A stretch of 64,000 bases of DNA from Rehmannia glutinosa (taxonomy: Eukaryota; Streptophyta; Magnoliopsida; Lamiales; Orobanchaceae): the NCBI GenBank assembly GCA_016081115.2, contig CM071935.1:52934680-52998679 (forward strand), given 5' to 3'. The translations under genes were made by a program, and so were the position numbers. This document shows, one piece after another, positions 45,732-58,745 of the stretch (positions within the stretch are counted from its first letter, which is position 1; each line of letters begins with the position of its first letter). The notes under the pieces were generated by a model, which had not been told where the DNA came from, did no database searches, and saw only the letters and a program-made list of their open reading frames with translations.

Positions 45732-48700
45732 ACAGCAGAGTGTTGGAGTGTAAGAGAGTCATGGGGAGTTTTGCGATAATGTCACCGTGTGAGGACCTTG
45801 TTGGGGGGTTTGTGCAATCATCAAAGTCACATCTGTCGACCCTTCCCCCTCAACAAGCTTCCCTTTCTTTTGTTTTAAGACTTCCTCAGCTGATTTTCCC
45901 TTCTCAGCTGACCCTTTCTTCTCGGCAGTTTTAGCGTTTTAAGGTATTCCTCTTCCCCTTTTTGGCATCATCAAAGGATAGAGGAACTCCAGGGAACATA
46001 TCTTGGCAAGCATGAAGTCGAAGTCTTCGATGGTCGAAGTTCGCTTCGAGTCCCCTGCGTTGTATGCGACGAATTGGTTCGAGTAGCGTTGGATTCTCTG
46101 AAATCGCTTCATTTCAGCCATGAGAAGGCTGAATTTTCTAGTCATGTGTTCTTCCAAATGTTGTATATCATTTGTATTTTGCTCACGCAATGACTTTATC
46201 TCGGCAGCGGTGTGAGCTTCATGCATATGCTCAATATGTTCTCTCGGCCTTCGTTTTTGCATCAAGCATTTTTAGCTCTCCACACAGCCAGACTTGTTGA
46301 ACAATGTCTGAAGTATCTTACTTGTTCCACACGCATTGTTTCTTCTTTGTTGCCACCATTCCCTTATTCTCGATTTGTTATGCCTCTCAAGTCGGTTTGT
46401 AGTGGTGTCATCTCTGTTGTCGGGCCGCATGTCTAAAGAGGCCTGGTGCCTATCCATTCGTTCAACCTCAAAGCAAATAGTGCCTTGAACACTTCTCGAA
46501 CTTGGTGATTCTTCCTGTTGAAGCCGATGGCCATGCTGCGTCAAAATCATAATCATTTGGAACAATGGTGTCGATGGAAGAAAAGAAAGTGGTTTGTGAT
46601 AGCGTGCTTGTTCGTTTCGACTCTTCGTGGAGTTCGGTATCTCCAGTGAAAAAGGGAAAGATTCTACAAAAGATTCATCACCGCCAACCGGGATCTGTTC
46701 AATGATGAGCGGTGCGCGTGAAGTTCTTTTGGGAATCGATCCGCTGCAGCCTTGAGGAGCCTCGTGCAAGAGTCCGTTGTTCACCTGGGTTTTGTTGTGA
46801 AGTGGTCCCGGTTCCGAGCCTCATTTGTCTCAACAGCCCGTTGGTCTCGATTTCGAGACTCGGTATCTCAACAACTTCGTTGGTCTCGGTGATTTTTCCA
46901 ATGCGTGGACCGGTCCTCGGCCTTATCGTATTATAAGCGTCATCGGACGATGATGAGATTTCCATTGGTGGCTCATCATCAAAGTTAAAGGTTTGACGAG
47001 TAGTCTTGGGATTAGACTTGCTCGTGCTTGGAACATCCGCACTGTGAGTCTTTTGGATTTGCACGGGGATGACTCGGCCTTCTTCTTCGCCTTCCGATCC
47101 CGAAAGGATACATCGAGGATTATCCGGGAATCATGAAGTGCGCTTATCTCCTTCTCGATGGGTCGATTATAGCAGGAGGGATGTTCTCTACTTGACTTCT
47201 TTACCCCGGGAAGTCTCAACCTCCCGTGGGCCTTGATACCTCCAGCGGTCTCTACCGCGAGGCTTGGTCCTCCCTTTCGACAAAGTGTCGCCTTGTCTTA
47301 GGGTCTTTCTGCGGTGGCATCCATTGGAGTCTCAACCCCATGGATTGCACTTTCATCGCCCCAGTGTTAACTCCCAGGGCGTTCCATCGTGCCTCGACCG
47401 CATCGCCAGCCAGCGTCATTAGCCTTCCGAGCGGATTGGCACCTCAGTGAGACAGTCTCAAGCCTCCGAGCTTCGTTGATGGCAACTTGATGTTCTTCTT
47501 GTGTTTGTATTTTCTCTACTTCGCCTCCTTGATTTGTTGTGGAGTCATCTGCAAAGCATCCTCCGACCTTGCTGCAGTGGAGGGAGTTTCCCCGGGCGCA
47601 CGCACCGGTGAGTGACTTGAATGGGGTCACTCGTCTCCAAGCTCCCGGCTGTTTCGATTGATTGTTCAGCCGTTGGGCAGGTGGTAACACACCTTCAATA
47701 GGGGTTGGCTCGACCGGGGTCCCCATTGTCCTAGTTTCATCGCCAAGTCCCTTATTGCTTCTTCCGAGTGAGTTGGGGAAGTGGTAGAAAGCAACAACAT
47801 GGCGATTTTTTGAACCACTCCCATTGGATCAATTTCGGTGTGTTCGAGGATTGCCCCTGGTCCCTCCATCAATCTTTGCTCGTGAAGGATTCTTGATTCG
47901 TGCAATGCTTGCCGCTTTTTGCGGCTCTTCCGTGGCAAAGCATTCTCCGGATCCTCATCACCGCCCGAGAAGACATCAAGGAGAGGATGTGTGTGTTCGT
48001 GGTGCCGGGAGATAGGGCGGATGCTTGCCTTCTCACGTGCCTCGGCTTTCCTCGACTTGCTTTTCTCTCTCCTTTTCCTTGTAAATGGGCAGGATATCTA
48101 AGCGATTGTCTTCATCAAGTCTTTGGGGCACGATTTTTAGTCCAAGGAAATTTAGCAGATTCCTCTTCTTCTTCTATAAACTCAGCCGTTGGAACTGTTC
48201 CCTTGACTTACTCAACTTCCATTTCCTCCACTCACGCAGACGATTTTGGATGTCCGGGTAAGGTGGAGATGGGATCATTACATCACTATCCGCTCTAGCA
48301 GAGTTCTTTCTTGCTTCACCTGTGTGAACTACAAGTGTGTCTTGAGTTGCCTCTCACGATCGCCTTCACAGACTTGGTTGTTTCATCAACTACATCCGGA
48401 GACTCTACTTCTCCAAATCTGTTATTTGCTCTAGCCGAGTAACCGACCATTGGTTTCTCCGATTGATCGCTTGATGATTCTTCTTCGTCTCCTTGTTTGT
48501 ACCGAGGGATTTCTCGGTTCGAGACGGTGTCCTCTCGAGTCTTGGCGGGTCAGGGCGTCGGTGTTTTTTTCTCGGGGAGCAGCCGTCGTGGCTTTCGGTT
48601 CTCCTCTTTTTGACGATCGGAGAAGGTATTTGTGAGTCCTTCTCGACCCGGCGCTGCAGGGCGGGAGAGACACGGCTGCAGGGCAGTGACTCTACCTGCG

Positions 48701-49554
48701 CAGGGGGGGAGCATGTTTGGTTTTCTTTCTTTGCAGGGAAGCGTGATCTTCTTAGTAGCTGGGGCGGCTCTCTTCTTGGGTGGAGAGGAAACAGTTTGTA
48801 TCTTGTGGTGGTGGTGATTCCCCCTCACCGGTGTCGCTCTCTTGGCGTAAGCTCTCTTCTCGTGCGCCGAGAGAGGTTTGCTCTGAACATCCTCTTGTTA
48901 ACATGGAATGCCTTCCCATGTCTAAGAGGGACTCCTTTCACCTCCAATAGCCGGCCAATCACCAGGCCATATCCTAGGGATTTGTTCCCCACGTCGGGCA
49001 GAGATCTGCGTAGACAAACTCATTGATTTATCTTCTTTTTGCGATGATTGCGGCCATTACAATCAGCTTTGCCTTTGTGATTGGTCAAAGTGCCAAACTT
49101 GATGTCGATACATTTGGCAACGATGTCCAATGACTTGTGATAATCCTCCTTTAGCGATCTCTTGTTTGTTTGTATACACTATTTTATCAAAGAAAGTCGC
49201 TTGGCTATTTCTTTCCAAGCATCGGCCAGGTTTACATCGCCGTTAATCTCGATGCTCCGCCTGGTAGTGAGCGGTGGTCACCAAATCCTCGCGAGAGATA
49301 GTCACCGCTTCCGTGAACAGATGACTTGATTCCTTCATCGTGAATCTCAAAGCATTCACGTAGAATTGTGCGACCTCCTCCACATATGTCATCGGGTATT
49401 CTATCGCCGAAACGGTTTCGATCGGACGTTTCTAACTTTTCACGATTTTCTTCACTAGGGTGTCGTCGGACCTGTTTCATCATTCGTCGAAATCCACCGT
49501 AGAGCCGGTGTGGATTTGCTTTCCTAACTTAGTAAAGTCATAAGTTGGTGCCAT
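45732..49554 (-). pseudogene. Extra ORF of copy C
   Basis: The start ATG at 49554 opens MAPTYDFTKLGKQIHTGSTV, close to copy D. The N-terminal domain is recognisable to about 48870 (for example the GYGLVIGRLLEV-like part near 48985-48920). The middle is very degraded. Homology returns at 47940-47800 (QALHESRILHEQRLMEGPG), 47060-46900 and the coiled-coil end at 46780-45940. Frameshifts are more frequent than in copy D. It ends by joining the copy-specific segment at 45731. Confidence 0.7.
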
Positions 49555-50123
49555 TTTTCAGGATTATATCAAGAAAAACTCGTAAATTGACTTGAAGATA
49601 GATAGGGTTTTGAGAGAATTTTGCCTTTGCTTTTGAGAGAAAGAGATGAACAGTTTTTAGAAGTGTGAGAGAGAAACGGATGAAAATGGTTTAAATATGG
49701 TTTATGAAAGGCGTGCGGGTGGTTTTTTGAAATGTGATCGAAATCAACGGCTTAGATTTTGCACGCCTATTTAGCATTTCATGTCTCGTATTTAATGCGG
49801 CAAAGATTTATATCCAATCATAAGCTTGGTGTGTGCTTTATGTATCCGTACACATCATCATTATCCGACGTATTTCTTAAAACATTCCCGCTTAGTCAAA
49901 ACGACATTTTTGGCGTTTTTGGCACTTTGCTCATAAGTTATTCACTTATCCCTTAGCCGATTTAACTCTACTTCTCGCATTCTCTTAGTGACTCAAAAGC
50001 TATCGGTGACTCGGTAATAATCTTGTCTTTCCGATCTGGTGATTCTTCGGTGATTTGCATTTCAAACTCTTTTTCACCCCTTTTCTGTTCCATTTCTCTT
50101 CTTTGATTCGCCCCGAGTGTCAC
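49555..50123 (-). promoter_or_regulatory. Pol-to-extra-ORF spacer with candidate internal promoter, copy C
   Basis: Positions on the plus strand: TTCCCGC (E2F-like, 49885-49891), ATTTATATCCAAT (49806-49818, sense ATTGGATATAAAT) and a TATTTAAA-type box near 49691-49700 followed in sense by TTTCTCTCTCACAC. The bZIP palindrome has decayed to TACGTCGG. No coding sequence is seen. Confidence 0.42.
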
Positions 50124-53100
50124 TCACCAATTAACCCCAACTCATGTTTGAGTTCTTCAAATCTTGACTCACATAATGGTTTTGTGAAGATGTCACTAGT
50201 TGTTTATCGGTTGAAATATATTCCAGGGCGATATCCTTCTTTTCGACATGATCTCTTATGAAGTGATATCGACATCAATATGCTTTGTTCTTGAATGCAA
50301 CACAGATTTTGAGTAATTGCAATTGCACTTGTGTTATCACACATGATTGGAATCTCTTTTTCCTCAATTTCATAGTCTCTCTGTTCTTTGTCTCATCCAT
50401 AGGACTTGGGCACAACATTGCAGCCTATGTATTGTTTCTTGTGGAGGTGGCTATTGAGTTTTGCTTCTTGCTAAACCAGAAATCAGTCTGTTTCCTAGCA
50501 TTTGACATGTGCTCGAAGTGCTCTTCCCGTCTACTCAGCATCCAAAGATAGTCGAATCTGAATAGCCAATTAGCTTGAATCCACCTTCCTTTGGATACCA
50601 TAGGCCTACTTCTTAGCTTCCTTTCAAGTATCTCAATACTCTCTTAGTCTTTGTCATATGGCTTTCTTTTGGAGCAGATTGAAATCTTGCACATACACCT
50701 ACAACAAAGGTGATGTCCGCCCGCTTCTTTGTGAGATAGAGCAAATGATCCAATAAGTGCTCAGATCTTGTTTGATCTGCTGTGCTTGCCATCCGCATCC
50801 ATGTCCATTATGATGATGTGTTCATTGGTATTTTCACGAAGAATTCTCTTCCATACCAAATTTTTTCATTGAATCTCGGTGTATTTTGTCCGACTTATGA
50901 AGGTTCCATCCTTCAGCTGTTTCACTTGGAGTCTAAGGAAGAATGTCAGCTCTCCCATCATGCTCATTTCAAATTTACTTTGCATGAGGTTTGAAAACTT
51001 TTCACACAGCTCTTTGTTTGTGGATCCAAAGATGATGTCATCAACATATATTTGAACAAGTAGAATACTCTTCTTGTCTTGAATTCTGAGAAGTGTTCTA
51101 TCTACTTTTCCTTTTGTGAATCCATTTTCAGTTAGGAATTGTGATAAGGTATCATACAATGCTCTGGGTGCCTGCTTCAATCCATACAGGGCTTTCTTGA
51201 GTTTGTATACCTTATCTCCAAGAGTCTTCTATTCAAATCCTGGAGGTTGTTCAACATACACTTCTTCTTTCAATAAACCATTTAGGAATGCACTTTTTAC
51301 ATCCATCTGATATACAATGAAATTCTTGTGAGCTGCATAGGCAAGAAACATCCTTATAGCTTCCAATCTTGCTACAGGAGCAAATGTTTCATCAAAATCT
51401 ATCCCTTCTTCTTGGCAATATCCTTTGGCTACTAGTCTTGCTTTGTTTTTTACCACAGAACCTTCATCGTTCATCTTATTTCTGAACACCCATTTGGTTC
51501 CAATAACATTTTGATATATGGGTCTTTGCACTAATTCCCATACTTTATTTCTCTCAAACTGATTCAGCTCTTCTTGCATAGCTTGAATCCAATGTGTGTC
51601 GTCCAATGCTTGGGACACATCTTTGGGCTCTCTTTGCGAGATGAAGCATGTGAACATGGCTTCTTGTTGAGTTGGATCTTGTTTTGACACCTTCTCTTAT
51701 ATCTCCAATGACAAGTTCTCGGTGGATGGTCTCTCGGCCATCTTACATCAGTTGGAGTAAGTTAGCCGGATTGATCGACTTGCGTTTGTGTTCTTTGTCG
51801 GGTCGACTCTCTCGTTATCACTTAGTCGCAAATTTTCCAATTGTTTTTGAGATTCACTATCTCATCTTCTTCGAATTGATGATTCCGGCCAGCGTCACAA
51901 GATAGGATTCTTCGTATGGTTGGATGATTCAGCTTATCGGTGACTCTTCAATGTCTTCTCCATTTACATTTGGCTCATCGAATACTACATGAATGGATTC
52001 TTTCGTAACCATAGTTCTTTTGTTGAGTATTTCAGAGGCTTTGCTTTGGTGAGTATCCTAAGAAGATACCTTCATCACTTTAGCATCAAAAGCCTTTAGA
52101 TTGTCTTTGCCATTGTTGTGGATGAAGCATTTACATCCATATATTCGAAATATGCAACATTTGGTTTTCTTCCAGATCCGGATCTCATAGGAGTCTTTGT
52201 CACCATTTGCCATTTATCATACATCCGTTTTGGGTGTAGCAAGTCGTGTTGATTGCTTGACCCAAAATCTTTTTGGTAACCCCGCTTGCTAACATGGTCC
52301 TTCTTTGCTTCTTTGAGGGTTCTATTCATTCTTTCGCAACTCCATTCTGTTTGTGGAGTCCTTGTCGCCGATAGTTCATGACCAATACCATTCTCAATAC
52401 AATCATCGCGAGTTATTATTCCATTGACAAACTCGGTTCCTCTATCCGATCTTATTTTGATAATGGTTTCACTCTTCTCGTTTTGAATCCTCTTCATCAC
52501 CGTGGTAGTTTTTGTAGAGTTTCTTTCTTCTTGCACATGAATATTGTCCATGTATATCTTGAGTAGTCATCTACTACCACCAAGGTGTATTTCTTTCCAC
52601 TTATCGGCCTGGTTCCATGGGCCAAATAGATCCATATGAAGCAGATGCAATATTCTTGTTGAGGATGGGCATGTCTTTTCTTTGAATGACGATTTGATTT
52701 GCTTTCCTTCGACATGCATCACATATACTCTCCTTCTTGTATATCGAGTCCTGGAAGTCCTTCTACAAGATGACTTCTTGCCAGATTGTTAATTGTTTTG
52801 AAATTCAGGTGACTCAGCTTTTTGTGCCACGGCCCAACTTGATTCATTTGTGCTTTTTGCTAGTAGACAGATGTGTCTGGGTGTTGCGGTTGACCAATCC
52901 ACTACATACATATTTTTTTGTCTACATCCTTGCAAAGACAACTTCATTTGATTCAATATCTTTGATTTGGCATATTCCCATGTTGAATCCAACGTTGTAA
53001 CCCTTGTCACGCGAGTTGGTCGATGCTTAGCAGTTAAAGTTGAGTCCTTCAACATATGCAACATCTGTGATTTCTAATCCATTCCTCTTGATGGTTCCAA

Positions 53101-53290
53101 TGCCTCTTATTTCACCAGGAGCTTCATTTCCTCCAAATATGACTTTTGCTCCTTTAACTTCCTTGAATTTTGACAGATTTTTCTTGTTTCTGTCATGTCA
53201 TGTCCGGGAAAGCGACCACTATCCATGTACCAGGTTCATTGGCACTCATTCATTCCTTGAAACCGCAATCAAGGAAATTAAGTTTTAGGT
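50124..53290 (-). pseudogene. pol: Copia pol of copy C (protease, integrase, RT, RNase H)
   Basis: In sense the order is: protease near 53230 (WYMDSG kept, then a frameshift), GAG_pre-integrase near 52900, integrase core at 52715-52100 with YTLVVVDDYSRYTWTIFMCK and RSDRGTEFVNGIIT, RT at 51690-50870 with NVIGTKWVFRNKM, YQMDVKSAFLNG and YVDDIIFGSTNKELC, and RNase H at 50800-50300. The C-terminus reads RFEELKHELGLI. The active-site Asp pair of RT is kept. Frameshifts near 51230, 50860 and 52500 prevent a continuous polyprotein. Confidence 0.9.
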
Positions 53291-54308
53291 ACCCATACTT
53301 TGCAGGTCCGAGGGGTTAGAATTGTAAGATGATCCAACCAACTTATAGCCAAATGATTTGACTCTAAGGGGTTGCCATCTATCATGCCATAATCATAATT
53401 AATTCTCGCAAATTGCTTGGGGATTCTAGGTTCATACAAAGTTGTCTCTTTTGTCCGTATGCCTGCATATGTGTTTTAGCAATTGCCTTCCTTGGGTAAT
53501 TGTGGTGACTTTGAGTGTGATGCCTAGTCAGCATAGGTGTCTTGATGAAAGCTCTTATACTTTTGGAATGGCCTTTCTTTGAGTTCTTGGCCTTTGCCAT
53601 TTGGGCTTATATTCCATAAGTTTATCCGATAGTTCACATTATTCAATCACTTGGCTTGGATATTTTCTACCATTCCCATCATATGTATTTCTTTTATGGA
53701 TTTTTAAGGATTTTTGGTAGCTCGCTTCCTTTTACTGAGTATTTTCTGTTAGGAGTTTTTTGAGGACTGTTGAATCTCTTCTCTGTTTGTATCCTTTCAA
53801 AGACACACTCAATCTGGTTGTTTTCCTTTTCCTTTGTAACCAAGGCCGTTTGCTTGTTATTGTGCTTTGGAGTGAATGTGTGTGCAACATTTAGAGTTTT
53901 GGATTTTTCAGACTCTTCATGACTTGAAGATCCTTTTTCCAAAATCACTCTGGGAGTTTGACTATGAATAAAGGAATTGAATCCTATGTCTGTCTTATCT
54001 CCACATTCTTTTTGGCTCATGATAAGATCATCCAAAGATTTAGATACCTTAGTGAATGAGGCAATCACATTTTGAGGTCATTTTCTCTCTTTTCTATAGC
54101 AGCTATCTCTGCTATTAACTTAGCATTTTCAGCCTTTAGTGCTTTATTCTCATCAGCTATGTGACTCAGAGTACTCAGCTCCTTAGTCAGCTGTGAGTTT
54201 TGGCTTTTGAGTTGGCTGTTTTCCTCATGTATCAGTGTGTGTGAGGATTTAATGAGCTCAAAGTCTTTCATCATTTTGCCTTCATAAAGATCTGTGGGTG
54301 ATGAAGTG
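53291..54308 (-). pseudogene. gag: Copia gag C-terminal half, copy C
   Basis: The coiled-coil segment at 54274-54065 is identical in protein and DNA to 54563-54772 of copy D in opposite orientation. Further out it reads IASFTKVSKSLDDLIMSQKE and NRKYSVKG, then degrades. It ends at VWVPK-type sequence followed by the same TAA and TGA pair as in copy B (near 53290-53270). The gag N-terminus and zinc knuckle are missing. Confidence 0.85.
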
Positions 54309-54850
54309 TTTCATCATTTTGCTCAATGTTGGCTGCAGAGACTTCTGAGACAGCCAAGTCAAAAGACACAGCAGACTTGGAGAGCAGTGAAGCTGACTAT
54401 TCAAGTGACTCTGAAGAAAAAGTGACTATTCAAGTCAAAAGCCAAAGAACAAGACCAGCCTGATCAAAAAGATGAGGTACACTCAACTCATCTCACTCAG
54501 ATTCAGGTGATAGTGACTGTGACACACACACTTCATCACCCACAGATCTTTATGAAGGCAAAATGATGAAAGACTTTGAGCTCATTAAATCCTCACACAC
54601 ACTGATACATGAGGAAAACAGCCAACTCAAAAGCCAAAACTCACAGCTGACTAAGGAGCTGAGTACTCTGAGTCACATAGCTGATGAGAATAAAGCACTA
54701 AAGGCTGAAAATGCTAAGTTAATAGCAGAGATAGCTGCTATAGAAAAGAGAGAAAATGACCTCAAAATGTGATTGCCTCATTCACTAAGGTATCTAAATC
54801 TTTGGATGATCTTATCATGAGCCAAAAAGAATGTGGAGATAAGACAGACA
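53990..54850. repeat. Centre of the C/D inverted repeat
   Basis: The inner arms (about 53990-54308 inverted, and 54529-54850) are almost identical, while outer parts of the same two copies differ at many sites. The spacer begins with TTTCATCATTTTGC (54309-54322), a 14-base copy of 54266-54279, and then continues as copy D gag. Confidence 0.85.
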
Positions 54851-55560
54851 TAGAATTCAATTCCTTTATTCATAGTCAAACTCCCAGAGTGATCTTGGAA
54901 AAAGGATCTTCGAGTAATGAAGCATCTCAAAAACCCAAGACACCAAATGTTGCACACACATTCATTCCAAAACACAATCACAAACAAACTGGCCTTGGTT
55001 ATAAAGGAAAAGGAAAACAACAAGTTGAATGTGCTGAGAGGACAGCTGAGAAGAAATCCAGCGGAGTTCCTCAGCAAATTCCAAACAGGAAGTACTCTGT
55101 AAAGAAGAAACAGAGCTACCAAAAGCCCCAAAAGTTCTATAAAAGGAACACATATGATGGGAATGGTAGAAACTACCCAAGCCAAGCTGATTGGTACAAT
55201 ATGAAAATTCAGCAAAGATCTATGGAATACATGCCTAGATGGCAAAGGCCTAGAACTCAGCAAAGGCCATTCCAAAGGCAAAAGAGCTATCTTCAGCACA
55301 CATATGCACCCAAGCACTACACACAGAGATATCACAACTACCCAAAGAAGGCAATTGCTAAAACACACACACAGGCATACAGACAAAAGAGACAGTTGTA
55401 TGAACCTAAAACCCCCAAGCAATTTGCCAAAGTAAATTATGCTTATGGCACATATAGATGGCAACCTCTTAGAGTCAAATCATTTAGCTATAGGTTGGTT
55501 GGATCATCTTACAATACTAACCCCTCAGGACCCAGACAAGTATGGGTACCTAAAACCTAA
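54323..55560 (+). pseudogene. gag: Copia gag of copy D, 3' part
   Basis: Gag resumes after the zinc-knuckle region with LAAETSETAKSKDTADLE-like acidic sequence. The coiled coil is at 54563-54772; a TGA at 54770-54772 splits it from the next frame. From 54769 the 263-codon tail is open: IASFTKVSKSLDDLIMSQKE, then a basic Gln/Tyr/Arg-rich region (YQKPQKFYKRNTYDGNGRNY) likely to bind RNA, ending RQVWVPKT and TAA at 55560. About 1.1 kb between the gag start at 42866 and this point is lost. Confidence 0.85.
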
Positions 55561-58500
55561 TTTCTTGATTGCGGAGTTCAAGGAAAAAGAGTGCCAAGGA
55601 ACCTGGTACATGTATAGTGGCTGTTCTAGACACATGACAGGAAACAAGAAAAATCTATCAAAATTCAAGGAGGTTAGAGGTGCAAAAGTCATATTTGGAG
55701 AAAATGAAGCTCCAGGGGAAATAAGAGGCATTGGATCCATCAAGAAAAATGGATTAGAAATCACAGATGTTGCATATGTTGAAGGCCTCAATTTCAACTT
55801 ACTAAGCATAAGTCAACTCTGTGACAAGGGCTATAATGTTGGATTCAATATGGGAGTGTGCCAAATCAAGAACATCAAAACCAATGAAGTAGTGTTGCAA
55901 GGATGGATGACAAAAGAACATGTATGTGGTAGATTGGTCAATCGCAACACCAAGAACTTGTCTACTAGCAAAAAAAAAGAGTACGAATCAATCAAGTCAG
56001 TTGCCGTGGCACAAGAAGCTGAGTCACCTGAATTTCAAAACAATTAACAAACTTGCAAGGAGCAATCTTGTAGAAGGACTCCCAAACTCAGTATACAAGA
56101 AGGAAAGTATTTGTGATGCATGCCAGATGGGAAAGCAGATCAAATCATCATTCAAAGAAAAGACATGTTCATCTTCAACAAGAATATTGCACCTATTACA
56201 TATGGATCTATTTGGTCAAGTTGAACCAGCTAGCATAAGTGGAAAGAAATACACCTTGGTGGTAGTAGATGATTATTCAAGATATACATGGACAATTTTC
56301 ATGTGTAAGAAGAAAGAAACCTTGCAGAAGCTACCACAGCTGATGAAAAGAGTTCAAAATGAGAAGAGTCAAACCATTATAAAGATAAGATCTGATAGAG
56401 GAACTGAGTTTGTCAATGGAATAATAACTCAGTACTATGTTGAAAATGGTATTACTCACGAATTATCTGCAGCAAGGACTCCACAAAGAATGGAGGAGCG
56501 AAAGAAAGAAGGAATAGAACTCTCAAGGAAGCAAAGAAGGACCATGTTAGTGAAGCAGTGGTCCTAAAAGATTTTGGGTTGAAGCAATAAACACAGCATG
56601 TTATACTCAAAATAGATGCATGATAAATAGACAGCTGACAAAAACTCCCTATGAGATTTGGACAGGGAGAAAGCCAAACGTTGCATATTTTAGAATATTT
56701 TGATGCAAATGCTTCATCCATAATAATGGCAAAGACAATTTAAAGGTTTTTGATGCTAAAGCTGATGAAGGTATCTTCTTGGGATACTCAGCTTAAAGCA
56801 AAGCCTATAGAGTGCTCAACAAGAGGACAATGGTTACAGAAGAGTCCATCCATGTGGTGTTTGATGAACCCAAGGTAAATGGAGAAGACATTGAAGAGTC
56901 AGCTGACAAGCTGAATCAGCCAACCATGCAGAAGAGTCCCTATGTTGAAGTCAGGAAAGCCGAGTCGTAAACCCAGAAGAAGATGAGATAGCTGAACCTC
57001 AAAGACAGCTGGAAAACTAGCAGCTAAGTGATGATGAGAGAGTTGATCAAAATAACACAGCTGCAAGACGACTGAATCCAGCTAACTTACTCCAACCTGA
57101 TGTAAGATGGCTAAGAGACCATCCACCAGAACTAGTCATTGGAGATGTAAGAGAAGGTGTAAGAACCAGATCCAGAGCTCAACAAGAAGCAATGTTCACT
57201 TGTTTTATCTCTCAAAGAGAACCAAAAGATGTGTCACAAGCATTGGATGACACACATTGGATTCAAGCCATGCAAGAAGAGCTGAATCAGTTTGAAAGGA
57301 ACAAAGTGTGGGAATTGGTTCAAAGACCAACCCATCAAAATGTTATTGGCACAAAATGGGTGTTCAGAAACAAGATGAATGAGGAAGGTTATGTGGTAAG
57401 AAACAAAGCAAGATTGGTAGCCAAAGGATACTGCCAAGAAGAGGGAATAGATTTTGATGAAACATTTACCCCTGTTGCAAGATTAGAAGCAATAAGAATG
57501 TTTCTTGCCTATGCTGCACACAAGAACTTCATTGTATATCAAATGGATGTAAAAAGTGCATTCTTAAATGGATTATTGGAAGAAGAAGTCTATGTTGAAC
57601 AACCTTCAGGATTTGAGCAGAAGACTCTTGGAGATAAGGTGTACAAGCTCAAGAAAGCTCTTTATGGATTAAAATAGGCACCGAGAGCATGGTATGATAC
57701 ATTATCACAATTCCTGACTGATTACGGATTCACAAAAGGCAAAGTAGATAGAACACTCTTCAGAATTTAAGATGGGAAGAGTATACTGCTTGTTCAAATA
57801 TATGTGGATGACATCATCTTTGGATCCACAAACAAAGAGTTGTGTGACAAATTCTCAAATCTCATGCAAAGCAAATTTGAAATGAGCATGATGGGAGACC
57901 TGGCATTCTTCCTAGGACTCCAAGTAAAACAGCTAAAGGATGGAACCTTCATAAGCCAGACAAAATACACCAGATATTTAATGAAGAAATTTGGTATGGA
58001 AGAGAAGTCTTCTGTGAAAATACCAATGAATACATCAGTCAAAATGGATATGGGTGCAGATGGCAAGCCTGTGGATCAAACAAGAAACAGAGCACTCATT
58101 GGTTCATTGCTCTATCTCAAAGCAAGTAGGCCAGACATCACCTTTGCAGTAGGTGTATGTGCAAAATTTCAATCTGCTCCAAAAGAAAGCCACATGACTG
58201 TAGCCAAGAGAATATTGAAATATTTAAAGGGAAGCCAAGAAGTTGGCTTATGGTATCCAAAGGAAGGTGGATTCAAGCTAATTGGTTATTCAGACTCTGA
58301 CTATGTTGGATGTAGAGTTGACAGGAAGAGTACTTCAGGTACATGTCAAATGCTTGGAAATAGGTTAATTTCCTGGTTTAGCAAGAAGCAAAATTCAATA
58401 GCCACATCCACATGCTGCGAGAATACATAGTGGCGGCAAATGTTGTTGTGCCCAAGTCTTATGGATGAGCCAACAACTGAGAGATTATGATGTTGAAGAA

Positions 58501-58745
58501 AAGAGATTCCAATTATGTGTGATAACACAAGTGCAATTGCAATAACTCAAAATCCTGTGTTGCATTCAAGAACAAAGCACATTGATGTCAGATACCATTT
58601 CATAAGAGACCATGTTGAAAAGAAGGACATCACCCTAGAATACATCTCAACTGATAAGCAGTTAGCTGATATATTAACAAAGCCTTTATGTGAATCAAGA
58701 TTTGAAGAACTCAAGCATGAATTAGGGTTAATTGAGCTGAGTTGA
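55561..58745 (+). pseudogene. pol: Copia pol of copy D (protease, integrase, RT, RNase H)
   Basis: The protease active site near 55605 reads WYMYSGCSRHMTG, so the catalytic Asp of DSG is Tyr. A one-base deletion after the gag stop changes frame. Integrase has LPWHKKLSHLN...CDACQMGKQ (56005-56135), then MDLFGQ and SDRGTEF; the third catalytic region is disturbed by indels near 56490. RT is well kept at 57192-58430 with YQMDVKSAFLNG and YVDDIIFGSTNKELC, but has TAG at 57674-57676 (copy B has CAA, Gln) and a TAA at 57768-57770. RNase H reaches SIATST, is frameshifted near 58415, and the end is GLIELS at 58745. Confidence 0.93.

Larger units (their letters stand above)
42886..54308 (-). mobile_element. 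SIRE-like copia copy C (-), 5' end deleted
   Basis: In sense orientation C has gag (from its coiled coil on), pol, spacer with promoter-like motifs, extra ORF, a unique 1.2-kb segment, polypurine tract and 3' LTR. It lacks its 5' LTR and gag N-terminus because the sequence turns directly into copy D at about 54308. Its 3' LTR end abuts ACACG of D gag. It differs from the other copies by many small indels and a higher CpG content. Confidence 0.85.

Noticed and set aside
48432..49026. Plus-strand frames of 60-177 codons in copy C
   Set aside because: They run antisense to the extra ORF of copy C and match no family; sense-strand homology to copies B and D explains the region.
54065..54772. Pair of identical small 69-residue genes on opposite strands
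   Set aside because: They are the gag coiled-coil segment in the two arms of the C/D inverted repeat, not independent genes.
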